A stretch of DNA of 64,000 nt from an uncultured Bacteroidales bacterium (GCA_902776955.1 CACYSG010000001.1:62001-126000); one strand, 5' to 3'; positions 52,507 to 62,054 are shown, numbered from the stretch's first letter. Translations and numbers: made by a program. The notes: generated by a model not told the origin, from the sequence alone.

Positions 52507-52537
52507 TTGTGGAAAAGTGAAAAAAGGAGTATATTTG
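52507..52537 (+). promoter_or_regulatory. Promoter of BspA-like gene 2
   Basis: TTG (52507-52509), spacer 20, TATATTTG (52530-52537). Leader hairpin position 52561-52582 and MKKYY frame at 52590-52607 as in gene 1. Confidence 0.78.
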
Positions 52538-52627
52538 CGCATTGTTCATTAACCTTAGGTGTCTTGCCCGTGTGGGTGAGCCAACACGAATGAAAAAGTA
52601 TTATTAACCAATTAAATAGTGATTTCT

Positions 52628-55171
52628 ATGAAACATCCTAACTTTTTTATCAAAGCGGCGCTCGCGGTGGCGTGCCTGCTGTGCACGATGAGCGCGATGT
52701 CCCAGGAGGCCTATGTGTGCTTCACTCCTGAGGACTCAACGATGACGTTCTACTATGACAACCTGAAGAGTTCCCGCCCGGGCACGATCTATATGATGGG
52801 CACGGGTGCTAATTCACGTCTCTGGAATAATGCCGCTACCCGCACTGGCGTGGCGATGGTGGAGTTTGACCCGTCATTTGTCGACTACCGTCCCACCACA
52901 ACCAGCGAGTGGTTTCACTACTTTGAAAACATGCGTACCATCACGGGTATGGAATACCTGAACATGTCGGAGGTGACCAACGTGAACCAGATGTTCTGTT
53001 ACTGCGAAAGGTTGGAGAGCGTTGACCTGAGTCACTTCGAAACCGGCCGCCTAACCAGGTTAAACCGAGTGTTCTGGGAATGTAGGAGTTTGAGGAGCAT
53101 CGACTTGAGCCATTTCAATACCGAGAACGTGACCGACATGGGTTACTTGTTCGCTGGCTGCGAGAGTTTGGAGAGCATTGACCTGAGTCCGTTGAACACC
53201 GAGAACGTGACAAATATGGAACGAATGTTCTCGGGCTGCAAGAGTTTGACGAGTATTGACTTGACACCGCTGAACACTGACAAGGTGACAAACATGCAAA
53301 GCATGTTAAGTACTCTCGAGAGTATTGTAAGTCTAGACGTGAGTTGCTTGAACACGTCCCAGGTGACAAACATGCAAAGTATGTTCCACGGTAACAAAAA
53401 CATGGAGAGCATTAACCTGAGCAACTGGAACACGGCAAATGTGACCGACATGAGTTGTATGTTCTATAGCTGCAAAAAACTGGCCAGCCTTGACGTGAGC
53501 GGTTTCAATACCTCGAATGTGTCGCTGATGAATGAAATGTTCAAGGGTTGCGAGAGTTTGGTCACCCTTGACTTGAGCAATTTCAACACGGCCAACGTGA
53601 CCGACATGCATCAAATGTTTGAATGCTGTGAGGGCATGAAGAACCTTAATGTGACGAGTTTCAACGTAGAGAATGTGAAATCCATCTATCGCATGTTCTA
53701 TTCATGCGATAGTGTGAGGACCCTGGATTTGAGCAGTTTCACCCCCAGAAACGCGACCTATATGAGCGAAATGTTCAAAAGCTGCGATAAGTTGACCACC
53801 ATCATCATGGACAACTTCAATACCGAGAGCGCGGTAAGCATGAGACAGATGTTCTATAGCAGCCATAGTTTGCAAAACGTGGACCTGAGCAGTTTCAACA
53901 CCGCGAATGTGACCGACATGAGCAGCATGTTCGCCTACTGCAGTAGTTTGAAGACCCTGGACCTAAGCAGCTTCAACACTTCAAACGTGACAACTATGGA
54001 GTGTATGTTCCAGAGTTGCAACAAGTTGGAAAACCTGAACGTGAGCAGTTTCAACACGGCGAATGTGACCGACATGCGAGAAATGTTCAATTACTGCGCG
54101 AGCTTGCAGAGCCTAGACGTGAGCAGTTTCAACACTGCGAATGTAACCAACATGAGGCGAATGTTTGATGAATGCCGGTCGATGAGGAGTCTTGACTTGA
54201 GCAATTTTAATACGGCGAATGTGACCAACATGTACAATATGTTCAATAACTGCTGGGCATTGAAAACCCTAGACGTGAGCAACTTTGACACCGAGAACGT
54301 GACCGACATGTATCATATGTTCTATGAATGCCGCTCGTTGGAGAGCCTCGACCTGAGCAGTTTCAGGACCCCAAATGTGACCGATTTGAGTGGTTTTTGC
54401 AATAACTGCTTTAGTCTGCAGAGTATTGATATGTCGAACTTCGACACCCAGAACGTGACCGACATGAGCAGCATGTTCCATTGGTGCTATGAATTGGAGA
54501 GCCTCGACCTGAGTCATTTCAATACATCCAAGGTGAAAACAATGAAATGGATGTTCTATGACTGCGATGGCCTGGTAAACCTTGACGTGAGCAACTGGAG
54601 TAACGATAGCGTGACCGACATGGACGGTATTTTTGCACATTGCAATGCCCTGGTTTCTCTTAATTTGAGTAACTTCAAGACCCCCATGGTAACCAACATG
54701 AACGAAATGTTCTATCACTGCCACAACTTGGTCAGCATCGACGTGAGCAGTTTCAATACCGAGAATGTCACCAACATGACAAACATGTTCTATGACGGTT
54801 ACAATCTGAAGACCATCTATGCTGGCAGCGGGTGGAGCACCGCGGCTGTTACCAGTTCCAACAATATGTTCGGATTCTCTTATCAGCTTGTGGGTGGCCA
54901 GGGTACCACCTTCAGCACAGACCACATTGATGCTGAATATGCCCGCATTGACGGTGGCCCGAGTAATCCGGGTTACTTTACTGCAGCTCCCATGGGTGGT
55001 GATATGAACGGCGATGGCCTGGTCAATGTCACTGATGCGACGTTGCTCATCAGCGCTTTGCTCAATGACGACCTGGGTAGCATCCTCGAGGCCAATGCGG
55101 ACCTGAACGGGGATGGCGTGATTAATATTACCGATGCTACGCTGCTGATCGCGACGGTGCTCAATAACTGA
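52628..55171 (+). CDS. BspA-like leucine-rich repeat surface protein 2
   Basis: I start it at MKHPNFFIKAALAV (52628), matching its two paralogues, rather than three codons earlier. About 847 residues, shorter than copies 1 and 3 by roughly three to four repeat units. Same layout: signal peptide, shared N-terminal region, FNTANVTDMSSMFAYCSSLK-type repeats, and dockerin-like tail (NGDGLVNVTDATLLISALLN). The repeats differ from copies 1 and 3 mainly at exposed variable positions. Probably a surface adhesin. Confidence 0.92.
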   Translation: MKHPNFFIKAALAVACLLCTMSAMSQEAYVCFTPEDSTMTFYYDNLKSSRPGTIYMMGTGANSRLWNNAATRTGVAMVEFDPSFVDYRPTTTSEWFHYFENMRTITGMEYLNMSEVTNVNQMFCYCERLESVDLSHFETGRLTRLNRVFWECRSLRSIDLSHFNTENVTDMGYLFAGCESLESIDLSPLNTENVTNMERMFSGCKSLTSIDLTPLNTDKVTNMQSMLSTLESIVSLDVSCLNTSQVTNMQSMFHGNKNMESINLSNWNTANVTDMSCMFYSCKKLASLDVSGFNTSNVSLMNEMFKGCESLVTLDLSNFNTANVTDMHQMFECCEGMKNLNVTSFNVENVKSIYRMFYSCDSVRTLDLSSFTPRNATYMSEMFKSCDKLTTIIMDNFNTESAVSMRQMFYSSHSLQNVDLSSFNTANVTDMSSMFAYCSSLKTLDLSSFNTSNVTTMECMFQSCNKLENLNVSSFNTANVTDMREMFNYCASLQSLDVSSFNTANVTNMRRMFDECRSMRSLDLSNFNTANVTNMYNMFNNCWALKTLDVSNFDTENVTDMYHMFYECRSLESLDLSSFRTPNVTDLSGFCNNCFSLQSIDMSNFDTQNVTDMSSMFHWCYELESLDLSHFNTSKVKTMKWMFYDCDGLVNLDVSNWSNDSVTDMDGIFAHCNALVSLNLSNFKTPMVTNMNEMFYHCHNLVSIDVSSFNTENVTNMTNMFYDGYNLKTIYAGSGWSTAAVTSSNNMFGFSYQLVGGQGTTFSTDHIDAEYARIDGGPSNPGYFTAAPMGGDMNGDGLVNVTDATLLISALLNDDLGSILEANADLNGDGVINITDATLLIATVLNN

Positions 55172-55198
55172 GGCAAGACGCGGTAGCGATCGGGGGGC

Positions 55199-55221
55199 GG
55201 CCACGCCAAGGCGGGGCCCTA
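55199..55221. repeat. GGCCACGCCAAGGCGGGGCC short dispersed palindrome
   Basis: Copy of the unit at 8797 (reverse), 40257 and 58334, with one base changed (A to G). Confidence 0.75.
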
Positions 55222-55240
55222 CTTGGCGGTTGCTGGACTC

Positions 55241-55284
55241 GGGGGGCGGTTCTCCTGTCGCTGCAGGAGAGCCGCCCCCTTTTT
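55241..55284 (+). terminator. Terminator of BspA-like gene 2
   Basis: GGGGGCGGTTCTCCTG-TCGCTG-CAGGAGAGCCGCCCCC with one G-T pair, then T5. A textbook intrinsic terminator. Confidence 0.93.
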
Positions 55285-55407
55285 GCTGGCGGGGGTGGCT
55301 GCTGGAGAAGCCATCGCCGAGATCGGCGACGGCTGGGGGGGGCGCTGGGATGGGGGGGTGGGGAGTGGATTTGTCACTTTTTTTATACAAAGATGAGGTG
55401 GTCTTGC

Positions 55408-55438
55408 TTGTGGAAGAGTGAAAAAAAGCGTATATTTG
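55408..55438 (+). promoter_or_regulatory. Promoter of BspA-like gene 3
   Basis: TTG (55408-55410), spacer 20, TATATTTG (55431-55438). Leader hairpin at 55462-55483 and MKKYY frame at 55491-55508. Confidence 0.78.
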
Positions 55439-55528
55439 CGCATTGTTCATTAACCTTAGGTGGCTTGCCCGTGGGGGTGAGCCAAAACCAATGAAAAAGT
55501 ATTATTAACCTATTAAATATTTATAGCT

Positions 55529-58306
55529 ATGAAACATCCTGACTTTTTAATCAAAGCGGTAGCCCTAGTGGCGTGCCTGTTGTGCTCGATGAGCGCTGCG
55601 GCCCAAGAGGCCTACGCGTGCATCACTCCTGAGGACTCGACGATGACGTTCTACTATGACAATTTGAGGAGTACGCGACCGGGCATGACCTATAACGCGG
55701 ACAATGGCAATAATCGGGCAAGATGGAACAGTGATGGCTCGTATCTGTCTGTGGCACGGGTAGTGTTTGATCCGTCATTTGCCGGCACCACTAATATAAA
55801 ACCTGCTTATTGGTTTTATAACATGAAGAATCTCACCGAAATTATCGGAATGGAGTACTTGAACACTTCTCAAGTCACCACAACGCATTGGATGTTCTAT
55901 GGCTGCGAGAAGTTGAGGAGCATTGACCTGAGTCACTTCAGCACCGAGAACCTGACCAATATGAGTCGGATGTTCGGCGGTTGTAAAAGTTTGACGAGCC
56001 TTGACTTGAGCCACTTCAATACCGAGAAAGTGACCGACATGAGTAACTCGTTTGCTGGCTGCGAGAAGTTGACCAGCCTAGACCTGAGTCCGCTGAACAC
56101 CGATAAAGTGACCAATATGTCATCTATGTTCTCTTGGTGCACGGGTTTGACCAGCCTCGACCTGAGCCCGCTGAACACCGCAAATGTTACGAATATGGAT
56201 CACATGCTCGCAGGCTTGAAAAGTTTGACCAGCCTGGACCTGAGCCCGCTGAACACCGCAAAGGTAAAAAACATGAAAGGCATGTTCTATGGCAGCGAGA
56301 TGTTGCTAAGTGTTGACATGAGCGGCTTTAACACATCTCAGGTGACCAACATGAGTGATCTGTTCCATGGATGCAAAAATTTGCGGAGCGTTAATATGAG
56401 TAACCTCGACACACGAAACGTGACCGACATGAGTGGCATGTTCTATAGTTGCTCGAAGTTGACTGGCGCTGACCTGACTGGCTTAAACACCTCGAACGTA
56501 ATCCAGATGTATCAAATGTTCTATCTGTGCGAAAGTTTGGAAAGTTTGGATTTGAGCCACTTCAACACGGCAAACGCGACAAGCATGGCGGCCATGTTTC
56601 TAGGTTGCCACAAGCTGCAGAACCTTGATGTGACGAACTTTAACACCGAGAATGTGACAAGCATGAGTGGAATGTTCAATTACTGTGATAGCCTGAAGAC
56701 CCTTGACCTGAGCAGTTTCGACACCAGAAACGTGACAAATATGGCTGAAATGTTCAATTACTGTGATAAATTGACCACCATTATCTTGGACAACTTCAAT
56801 ACCGAGAACGTGACTAACATGAGAGAGATGTTCGAGGGGTGCCATAGTTTGAAGACCCTGGACCTGAGTAGCTTCAACACATCAAATGTGACCGATATGT
56901 ACAGCATGTTCAATAACTGCGACAGCTTGCAGACCCTTGACTTGAGCAGTTTCAACACAAGTCGCGTGAAGGATATGAGTTGGATGTTCGGTAGCTGCAA
57001 AAATTTGGAAAGCTTGAACGTGAGCAGTTTCAACACCGATAGTGTGACCACTATGCGCAACATGTTCAGTTATTGCTACAATTTGAGGAGCCTCGACCTG
57101 AGCAGTTTTCACACACCGAATGTGACAAACATGTACGGAATGTTCTATAACTGCTGGCGCCTGAAGACCCTTGACGTGAGCAATTTCGACACCGAGAACG
57201 TGACCGACATGAATTATATGTTCTATGAATGTCGCGGGCTGGAAAGCCTTGACCTGAGCAGTTTCAAGACCCCGAAATTGACCAATTTGAGCAAATTTTT
57301 CTATGACTGCTATAATCTGCAGAGTGTTGATATGTCCAACTTCGACACCCGTAACGTGACCGACATGAACAACATGTTCTATTGCTGCTATAAATTGGAG
57401 AGTGTCGACTTGAGTCATTTCAATACATCCAAGGTGAAATCAATGAAAAGGATGTTCTGCGACTGCAAGAGCCTGGTAAACGTCGACGTGAGCAACTGGA
57501 GTAACGATAGCGTGACCGACATGAATGGTATGTTTGCCTATTGCAGATCACTGGTTTCCCTGAATCTGAGCAACTTCAAGACCCCTATGGTGACCAACAT
57601 GAAGGAAATGTTCTATATCTGCGAACAATTGGACAGCCTCGACGTGAGCAGTTTCAATGCCGAGAATGTAACCGACATGAGTTATATGTTCAGTCGTTGC
57701 AGTTGTTTGAATAGTCTTGACGTGAGCAACTTTAAGACCCCCATGGTGACCGACATGAGCCATATGTTTGATGATAGCTACAACTTGACAAGCCTCGACC
57801 TGAGCAGCTTCAATACCGAGAACGTGACCGATATGAGTTACATGTTCTACTTTTGTAGCAAACTGTCGAGCCTTGACTTGAGCAGTTTCAATACCGAAAA
57901 TGTGACCAACATGAAATGCATGTTCTACTACTGCACTAGGCTAAAGACCATCTATGGAGGCAGCCAATGGAGCACGGCGGCTATCACCAATTCCAGTTCT
58001 ATGTTCGGTTCCTGCGGACAACTAGTGGGCGGCATGGGTACTACCTATAGCAGAGACCACACCGATGCGGAATATGCCCGCCTGGACGGGGGACCTAGCA
58101 ATCCGGGTTACTTTACCGCGGTTCCGATGGGTGGTGACATGAACGGTGACGGCATGGTTAATGTCACTGATGCGACGATGCTCATCAGCGCTTTGCTCAA
58201 TGGTGACCTGGGTAGCATCCTCGAGGCCAATGCCGACTTGAACGGGGATGGCGTGATCAATATTACCGATGCTACGCTGCTGATAGCGGCGGTGCTCAAT
58301 CATTGA
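55529..58306 (+). CDS. BspA-like leucine-rich repeat surface protein 3
   Basis: The product is 925 residues, the same length as copy 1. Signal MKHPDFLIKAVALVACLLCS, shared N-terminal region (EAYACITPEDSTMTFYYDN), about thirty DUF285/BspA repeats (FNTENVTDMSYMFYFCSKLS-type), and the tail GDMNGDGMVNVTDATMLISA plus DLNGDGVINITDATLLIAAV. The same tail in all three copies points to a shared anchoring or partner-binding end, with variation confined to the repeat face. Last of three tandem units. Confidence 0.92.
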   Translation: MKHPDFLIKAVALVACLLCSMSAAAQEAYACITPEDSTMTFYYDNLRSTRPGMTYNADNGNNRARWNSDGSYLSVARVVFDPSFAGTTNIKPAYWFYNMKNLTEIIGMEYLNTSQVTTTHWMFYGCEKLRSIDLSHFSTENLTNMSRMFGGCKSLTSLDLSHFNTEKVTDMSNSFAGCEKLTSLDLSPLNTDKVTNMSSMFSWCTGLTSLDLSPLNTANVTNMDHMLAGLKSLTSLDLSPLNTAKVKNMKGMFYGSEMLLSVDMSGFNTSQVTNMSDLFHGCKNLRSVNMSNLDTRNVTDMSGMFYSCSKLTGADLTGLNTSNVIQMYQMFYLCESLESLDLSHFNTANATSMAAMFLGCHKLQNLDVTNFNTENVTSMSGMFNYCDSLKTLDLSSFDTRNVTNMAEMFNYCDKLTTIILDNFNTENVTNMREMFEGCHSLKTLDLSSFNTSNVTDMYSMFNNCDSLQTLDLSSFNTSRVKDMSWMFGSCKNLESLNVSSFNTDSVTTMRNMFSYCYNLRSLDLSSFHTPNVTNMYGMFYNCWRLKTLDVSNFDTENVTDMNYMFYECRGLESLDLSSFKTPKLTNLSKFFYDCYNLQSVDMSNFDTRNVTDMNNMFYCCYKLESVDLSHFNTSKVKSMKRMFCDCKSLVNVDVSNWSNDSVTDMNGMFAYCRSLVSLNLSNFKTPMVTNMKEMFYICEQLDSLDVSSFNAENVTDMSYMFSRCSCLNSLDVSNFKTPMVTDMSHMFDDSYNLTSLDLSSFNTENVTDMSYMFYFCSKLSSLDLSSFNTENVTNMKCMFYYCTRLKTIYGGSQWSTAAITNSSSMFGSCGQLVGGMGTTYSRDHTDAEYARLDGGPSNPGYFTAVPMGGDMNGDGMVNVTDATMLISALLNGDLGSILEANADLNGDGVINITDATLLIAAVLNH

Positions 58307-58333
58307 GGCGTCATGCGGTAGCGATCGGGTGGC

Positions 58334-58356
58334 GGCCACGCCAAGGCGAGGCCCTA
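58334..58356. repeat. GGCCACGCCAAGGCGAGGCC short dispersed palindrome
   Basis: Identical to the copy at 40257. It lies just after the stop of BspA-like gene 3, in the same place as the copy after gene 2. The rest of the gap to 58650 holds the terminator and TCGCCGA hairpin words. Confidence 0.75.
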
Positions 58357-58375
58357 CTCGGCGGTAGCTGTATTC

Positions 58376-58419
58376 GGGGGGCGGTTCTCCTGTCGCTGCA
58401 GGAGAGCCGTCTCCTTTTT
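58376..58419 (+). terminator. Terminator of BspA-like gene 3
   Basis: GGGGGCGGTTCTCCTG-TCGCTG-CAGGAGAGCCGTCTCC then T5, homologous to that after gene 2. Confidence 0.9.
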
Positions 58420-58653
58420 GCTGGCAGTGGTGGTTGCTGGAGAAGCCATCGCCGAGATCGGCGACGGCTGGGGGTGGCGCTGGCTGGGGTGACGGCTGGG
58501 GGTGGATGGGAGCGGTCGCGGTTTTCTTTGAGCCATCGCCGAGATCGGCGACGGCTGGGGGTGGCGGGGGGATGGGGGACGGGGGGGTAATGGGGGATGA
58601 ATATAAAAAACAAAAGGGCAAAGCGTTAAACGGACGTTAACGCTTTGCTACGG

Positions 58654-58725
58654 TAGCCCATAGCAGAATCGAACTGCTCTTTCAAGAATGAAAATCTTGC
58701 GTCCTAGCCGATAGACGAATGGGCC
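58654..58725 (-). tRNA. tRNA-Glu (TTC), copy downstream of rpsT
   Basis: Read on the minus strand: acceptor GGCCCAT/ATGGGCT (one G-T pair), anticodon stem CAAGA/TCTTG with loop TTTTCAT giving TTC, T arm AGCAG-TTCGATT-CTGCT. CCA not encoded. Identical to the copy at 59071-59142. Confidence 0.93.
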
Positions 58726-58772
58726 GAACCTTAGCTGAACCGCGGCGCCAGGCGTCGCGAACGCCTAGTTGA

Positions 58773-59033
58773 TTAGGCCTGGTTCAGCTTGTTGATGTGC
58801 TGAGCGAGCTTAGACTTGAGATTAGCTGCCTTGTTCTTGCTGATGACGTTCTTGCCAGCAAGCTTGTCGAGCATAGCAGTTACCCTGGGCATAGCCTCGG
58901 CTGCTTCCTTAGCGTCGGTCATTTTGCGAATGTTGCGAACAGCATTGCGCATGGTCTTGCTGTAATAACGGTTGCGAAGACGGCGTGTCTCGCTCTGACG
59001 GATTCTCTTAATTGCTGATTTATGGTTTGCCAT
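58773..59033 (-). CDS. rpsT: 30S ribosomal protein S20
   Basis: The product is 86 residues: [20 protein letters not shown] at the N-terminus and the helical, lysine-rich body ([20 protein letters not shown]) of S20, which binds 16S rRNA early in 30S assembly. It lies between two identical tRNA-Glu genes on the same strand, with no terminator seen in the gaps, so probably one precursor from the promoter at 59174-59203. Confidence 0.97.
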   Translation of the reverse strand: MANHKSAIKRIRQSETRRLRNRYYSKTMRNAVRNIRKMTDAKEAAEAMPRVTAMLDKLAGKNVISKNKAANLKSKLAQHINKLNQA

Positions 59034-59070
59034 AATTATTTATAAAACGTTGATATTTAGTTATTAAAAG

Positions 59071-59142
59071 TAGCCCATAGCAGAATCGAACTGCTCTTTC
59101 AAGAATGAAAATCTTGCGTCCTAGCCGATAGACGAATGGGCC
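59071..59142 (-). tRNA. tRNA-Glu (TTC), copy upstream of rpsT
   Basis: Identical cloverleaf to 58654-58725, anticodon TTC. CCA not encoded. Confidence 0.93.
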
Positions 59143-59173
59143 GAAAAGCGGGATTTTTCCGCAAAAGCGACTG

Positions 59174-59203
59174 CAAAATTAGAAACATTTTTTGAATTGA
59201 CAA
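59174..59203 (-). promoter_or_regulatory. Promoter of tRNA-Glu/rpsT/tRNA-Glu
   Basis: Minus-strand TTG (59201-59203), spacer 19, TAATTTTG (59174-59181). Confidence 0.72.
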
Positions 59204-59289
59204 AATTTAACCTCTTGAAAAGCGGAAAAAACTTGCAAAATTTAGTTATTTATTGTTCCTGAATGCCGAATAATGAGTAAATTAGCGGC

Positions 59290-60015
59290 ATGTATGAGAA
59301 GCTTAGGGGCATAGTGTTGAATACCATCCGCTACAGCGACAAGCACAATATCGTGCACATCTACACCGATGGTCGCGGGCTGATGTCGTTTGCCGTGGCT
59401 CAGGGGAAGACGCAGGCAGCCCGCATGCGCAATGCCCTGCTCATGCCGCTGTCGCTGATTGACCTGGAGGCGGGAATCCGAGGGGGGCGCGACCTGTCGG
59501 TGTTGCGCGAGGTGCGCCGCAACTATCCGTTGCTGACGATATACAGTGACCCTGTGAAGAATGCGATCGCGTTGTTCATCAGCGAATTGCTCACCCATGT
59601 CATCCAGGAGCCCGAGGGCAACGACCCGCTGTTCCGTTACATCGAGCAGTCGGTGCAGCTGCTGGAGGAGATGCCTGGCCAGGTCGCCAACTTCCATATC
59701 TGTTTTCTCTATCACCTGGGAGCGCACCTGGGCATCCAGCCTAACGTGGAGAGCTACCGTGAGGGGTACTGGTTTGACATGACCGATGGCGTGTTTGTCT
59801 CGGGGGCCGTGCGGGGGCATATGCATCTGCAGCCTGGTGAGGCGCAAGTGATTCATCTGTTGTCGCGCATGACGTTCAGGAACATGGGCTATTTTCGCTT
59901 CTCGCGCGAGGAGCGGAACCGCATGCTGGACGTGATCATCAGTTACTACCGGCTGCATAATGCGGCCATCGGGACGCTGCGGTCGCCTGATATCCTCAAG
60001 CAGTTATTCGTATAA
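59290..60015 (+). CDS. recO: DNA repair protein RecO
   Basis: The product is 241 residues. The N-terminal OB fold begins MYEKLRGIVLNTIRYSDKHNIVHIYT, the usual RecO start in Bacteroidetes, followed by a helical domain (about 85-240). RecO helps load RecA onto SSB-coated DNA with RecR. The zinc-binding cysteines of some RecO proteins are absent, as is common in this phylum. Convergent with the TPM gene. Confidence 0.9.
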   Translation: MYEKLRGIVLNTIRYSDKHNIVHIYTDGRGLMSFAVAQGKTQAARMRNALLMPLSLIDLEAGIRGGRDLSVLREVRRNYPLLTIYSDPVKNAIALFISELLTHVIQEPEGNDPLFRYIEQSVQLLEEMPGQVANFHICFLYHLGAHLGIQPNVESYREGYWFDMTDGVFVSGAVRGHMHLQPGEAQVIHLLSRMTFRNMGYFRFSREERNRMLDVIISYYRLHNAAIGTLRSPDILKQLFV

Positions 60016-60017
60016 TC

Positions 60018-60049
60018 AAGCTCCAAAGGCGCAGGCGCCCTTGGAGCTT
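60018..60049. terminator. Bidirectional hairpin between recO and the TPM gene
   Basis: AAGCTCCAAAGGCGC (60018-60032) pairs with GCGCCCTTGGAGCTT (60035-60049) except for one mismatch. It is followed at about 60069-60086 by a second hairpin, GCCGAGGC-AGA-GCCTCGGC. Confidence 0.75.
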
Positions 60050-60117
60050 GAGTTTAGAGTTTAGAGGGGCCGAGGCAGAGCCTCGGCACAGGGGACCGCC
60101 ACGGTGGAGAGGGGTTT

Positions 60118-60921
60118 TTACCAGCTGCCGCCGCCACCGCCGCCGCCGAAGGAGCCGCCACCGAAGCCTCCCCAGCCGCCACCGCCGCCGAAGGAGCCGC
60201 CGCCACCCCAAGAGGAGCCGCCGCGTCCCCAGTCGCTGCCGCCGGTGATGATAATGGGTCCTCCCCAGGTGCCCGTGTCACGGTTGTTGCGGTTGCCGTT
60301 GTTGCCGTTGTTGTGGTGTGCAACATACAGGAAGAAGGCAAAGATGAGGATGAATAAGATTAATGCTAATAAGGCTCCGTCATCACCCTCCTGCTGGACA
60401 TAATCCTCCTCGTTGAACTCGCCTGTGGCCAAGTCGCGCACGACCTGTGCTCCGGCCCACACGCCGCCCAGGTAGTCGTTCTCCTTGAAGTAGGGGATCA
60501 TCACGTTGTCGACGATGCGCCTGCTGGCGGCATCGGTGATGGCACCTTCCAGGCCATAGCCCGGTGCGATGAATGCCTCGCCCTTGCCGTGCTCGGTCTT
60601 GGGCTTGATGAGGATTACGACGCCGTTGTCCTTCCCCTTCTTGCCAACGCCCCAAGCCTGTCCGATGCTGTAGGCCATCCAGGCCTTTTCATAGTCGCCG
60701 AAGTCGTCCATGGTCACCACGCAGATCTGGTTGCTGGTTTCCATGGCGATTTTCTCGAGAGAGTCCTCCAGCCACTGGCAGTCTCCCAGGATGCCTGCAA
60801 GGTCGTTGACCAGTCGCGGCGGGTCGGGCCGCGGCGGCACCTGAGCCAGCGCGGTCACGGCCGTCAGGCACAGCAGCAAGCATGCCGCCAGGCGTGCTAT
60901 CGCTTTATTCCATGTTGCCAT
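60118..60921 (-). CDS. TPM-domain membrane protein, YgcG type
   Basis: I start it at MATWNKAIARLAACLLLCLT (60921), giving a signal peptide; the longer frame adds a repetitive MTMT stretch. About 267 residues. The TPM domain (VNDLAGILGD...ICVVTMDDFGDYEKAWMAYS...APGYGLEGAITDAAS) covers about 35-175. A transmembrane helix (LALILFILIFAFFLYVAHH) lies near 195. The tail is Gly/Ser/Trp-rich (GGGWGGFGGGSFGGGGG). The tail is typical of this family. It overlaps the second TPM gene by 17 bases, in an operon with lemA. Confidence 0.88.
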   Translation of the reverse strand: MATWNKAIARLAACLLLCLTAVTALAQVPPRPDPPRLVNDLAGILGDCQWLEDSLEKIAMETSNQICVVTMDDFGDYEKAWMAYSIGQAWGVGKKGKDNGVVILIKPKTEHGKGEAFIAPGYGLEGAITDAASRRIVDNVMIPYFKENDYLGGVWAGAQVVRDLATGEFNEEDYVQQEGDDGALLALILFILIFAFFLYVAHHNNGNNGNRNNRDTGTWGGPIIITGGSDWGRGGSSWGGGGSFGGGGGWGGFGGGSFGGGGGGGSW

Positions 60922-61399
60922 AGTCATCGTTGTGGTCATCAGGTAGGTCATCGTCATCGTCAAGGTCATCGAAGGAGACCTCGTTGCTCAACTCATTCTC
61001 GTCGTCACGCTCGCCAGGGAAATACTGCGATAGCCGTTCGCCTATACGGGCAATGATTTCGCACAGGCCGTCAACGGGTCGTCCCGCCTTGAGGTAGCGC
61101 CCCAGTTCCTCGACCTCGCCATCCCAGAAGCCCTCGGGCACCGCGTCGTTGATTGCCGTATCGCCCAGGATGGCATACTTGCGCGCCTCGTAGGCGATGA
61201 AGATGAGCACGGCATTGCGGCGCCTGGTGGTGTAGAGGTGCAGTCGGTCGAACGTTCTGGTGGCCCGTTTCACCACATTACCGCGGCACCGAGGCGTCAC
61301 ATGTACACAGATCTCGCCTGTGGTGTGACGCTCGGCAGCGGTAATGGCATCGGCTATTCGCCGCTGGCCCTCACTGGGTATGAAATCGGCCAGTGCCAT
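60905..61399 (-). CDS. TPM-domain protein, soluble type
   Basis: The product is 164 residues: a TPM domain with GQRRIADAITAAERHTTGEI and RRNAVLIFIAYEARKYAILG, no signal peptide. The end is a strongly acidic tail (EVSFDDLDDDDDLPDDHNDD). It lies between lemA (3 bases upstream) and the YgcG-type gene. In Bacteroidetes this lemA-TPM-TPM arrangement is common; the partners are thought to act at the membrane. Activity is unproven. Confidence 0.88.
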   Translation of the reverse strand: MALADFIPSEGQRRIADAITAAERHTTGEICVHVTPRCRGNVVKRATRTFDRLHLYTTRRRNAVLIFIAYEARKYAILGDTAINDAVPEGFWDGEVEELGRYLKAGRPVDGLCEIIARIGERLSQYFPGERDDENELSNEVSFDDLDDDDDLPDDHNDDYGNME

Positions 61400-61402
61400 C
61401 GG

Positions 61403-62011
61403 TTACTTGCTTTCGCTTGTTCCGAAGTCCACCTTTGGAGCCACGTCGGCACCCTCTTGTGCCTTGAAGTAAGGCTTGTCGCCAAAGTTGAAGATGCTGG
61501 CGATGATGTTGGTGGGGAAGGTGCGGCGATTGGTGTTATACTCCTGCGCAGCCTCGTTGAAGTCCTTGCGTGCTACCGCGATGCGGTTCTCGCATCCCTC
61601 GAGCTGGCTTTGCAATTCCAGGAAGTTCTGGTTGGCTTTCAGGTCGGGATAGTTCTCGCTCACGGCAATCAGTCGGCTCAGCGCGTTGGTCACGTCACCC
61701 TGTGCGGCCTGATACTTCTGCAGGTCCTCGGGGGTCATCTTGGTGGGATCGATGGTCACCTTGGTGGCGTTGGCGCGCGCCTCGATAACGCCCTCGAGGG
61801 TCTCCTGCTCGTGCTTGGCATAGCCCTTGACGGTCTCTACCAAGTTGGGAATGAGGTCGGCGCGGCGCTGATACTGGTTATCAACGTTTGCCCACGATTT
61901 TTCTACGTTCTCCTGTTGTTTCACGAGTCCGTTATAGCTGCTCTTAACCCAGCCAAACAGAGCAAGGGCAATTACGCCCAGGATAATAAGTAAGATACAT
62001 CCTTTTTTCAT
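61403..62011 (-). CDS. lemA: LemA family protein
   Basis: The product is 202 residues: an N-terminal membrane helix (CILLIILGVIALALFGWV) and the coiled LemA domain, with YNGLVKQQENVEKSWANVDN, QYQRRADLIPNLVETVKGYA and a C-terminal RRTFPTNIIASIFNFGDKPYF. First gene of the operon with the two TPM genes, and preceded by a TAAATTTG -7 element at 62055-62062. The N-terminal stretch anchors it, and most of it faces the periplasm. Role unknown. Confidence 0.94.
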   Translation of the reverse strand: MKKGCILLIILGVIALALFGWVKSSYNGLVKQQENVEKSWANVDNQYQRRADLIPNLVETVKGYAKHEQETLEGVIEARANATKVTIDPTKMTPEDLQKYQAAQGDVTNALSRLIAVSENYPDLKANQNFLELQSQLEGCENRIAVARKDFNEAAQEYNTNRRTFPTNIIASIFNFGDKPYFKAQEGADVAPKVDFGTSESK

Positions 62012-62054
62012 CGTTTTATAAATATTATAAGGTGAATAATGTTTCTACAAATGG

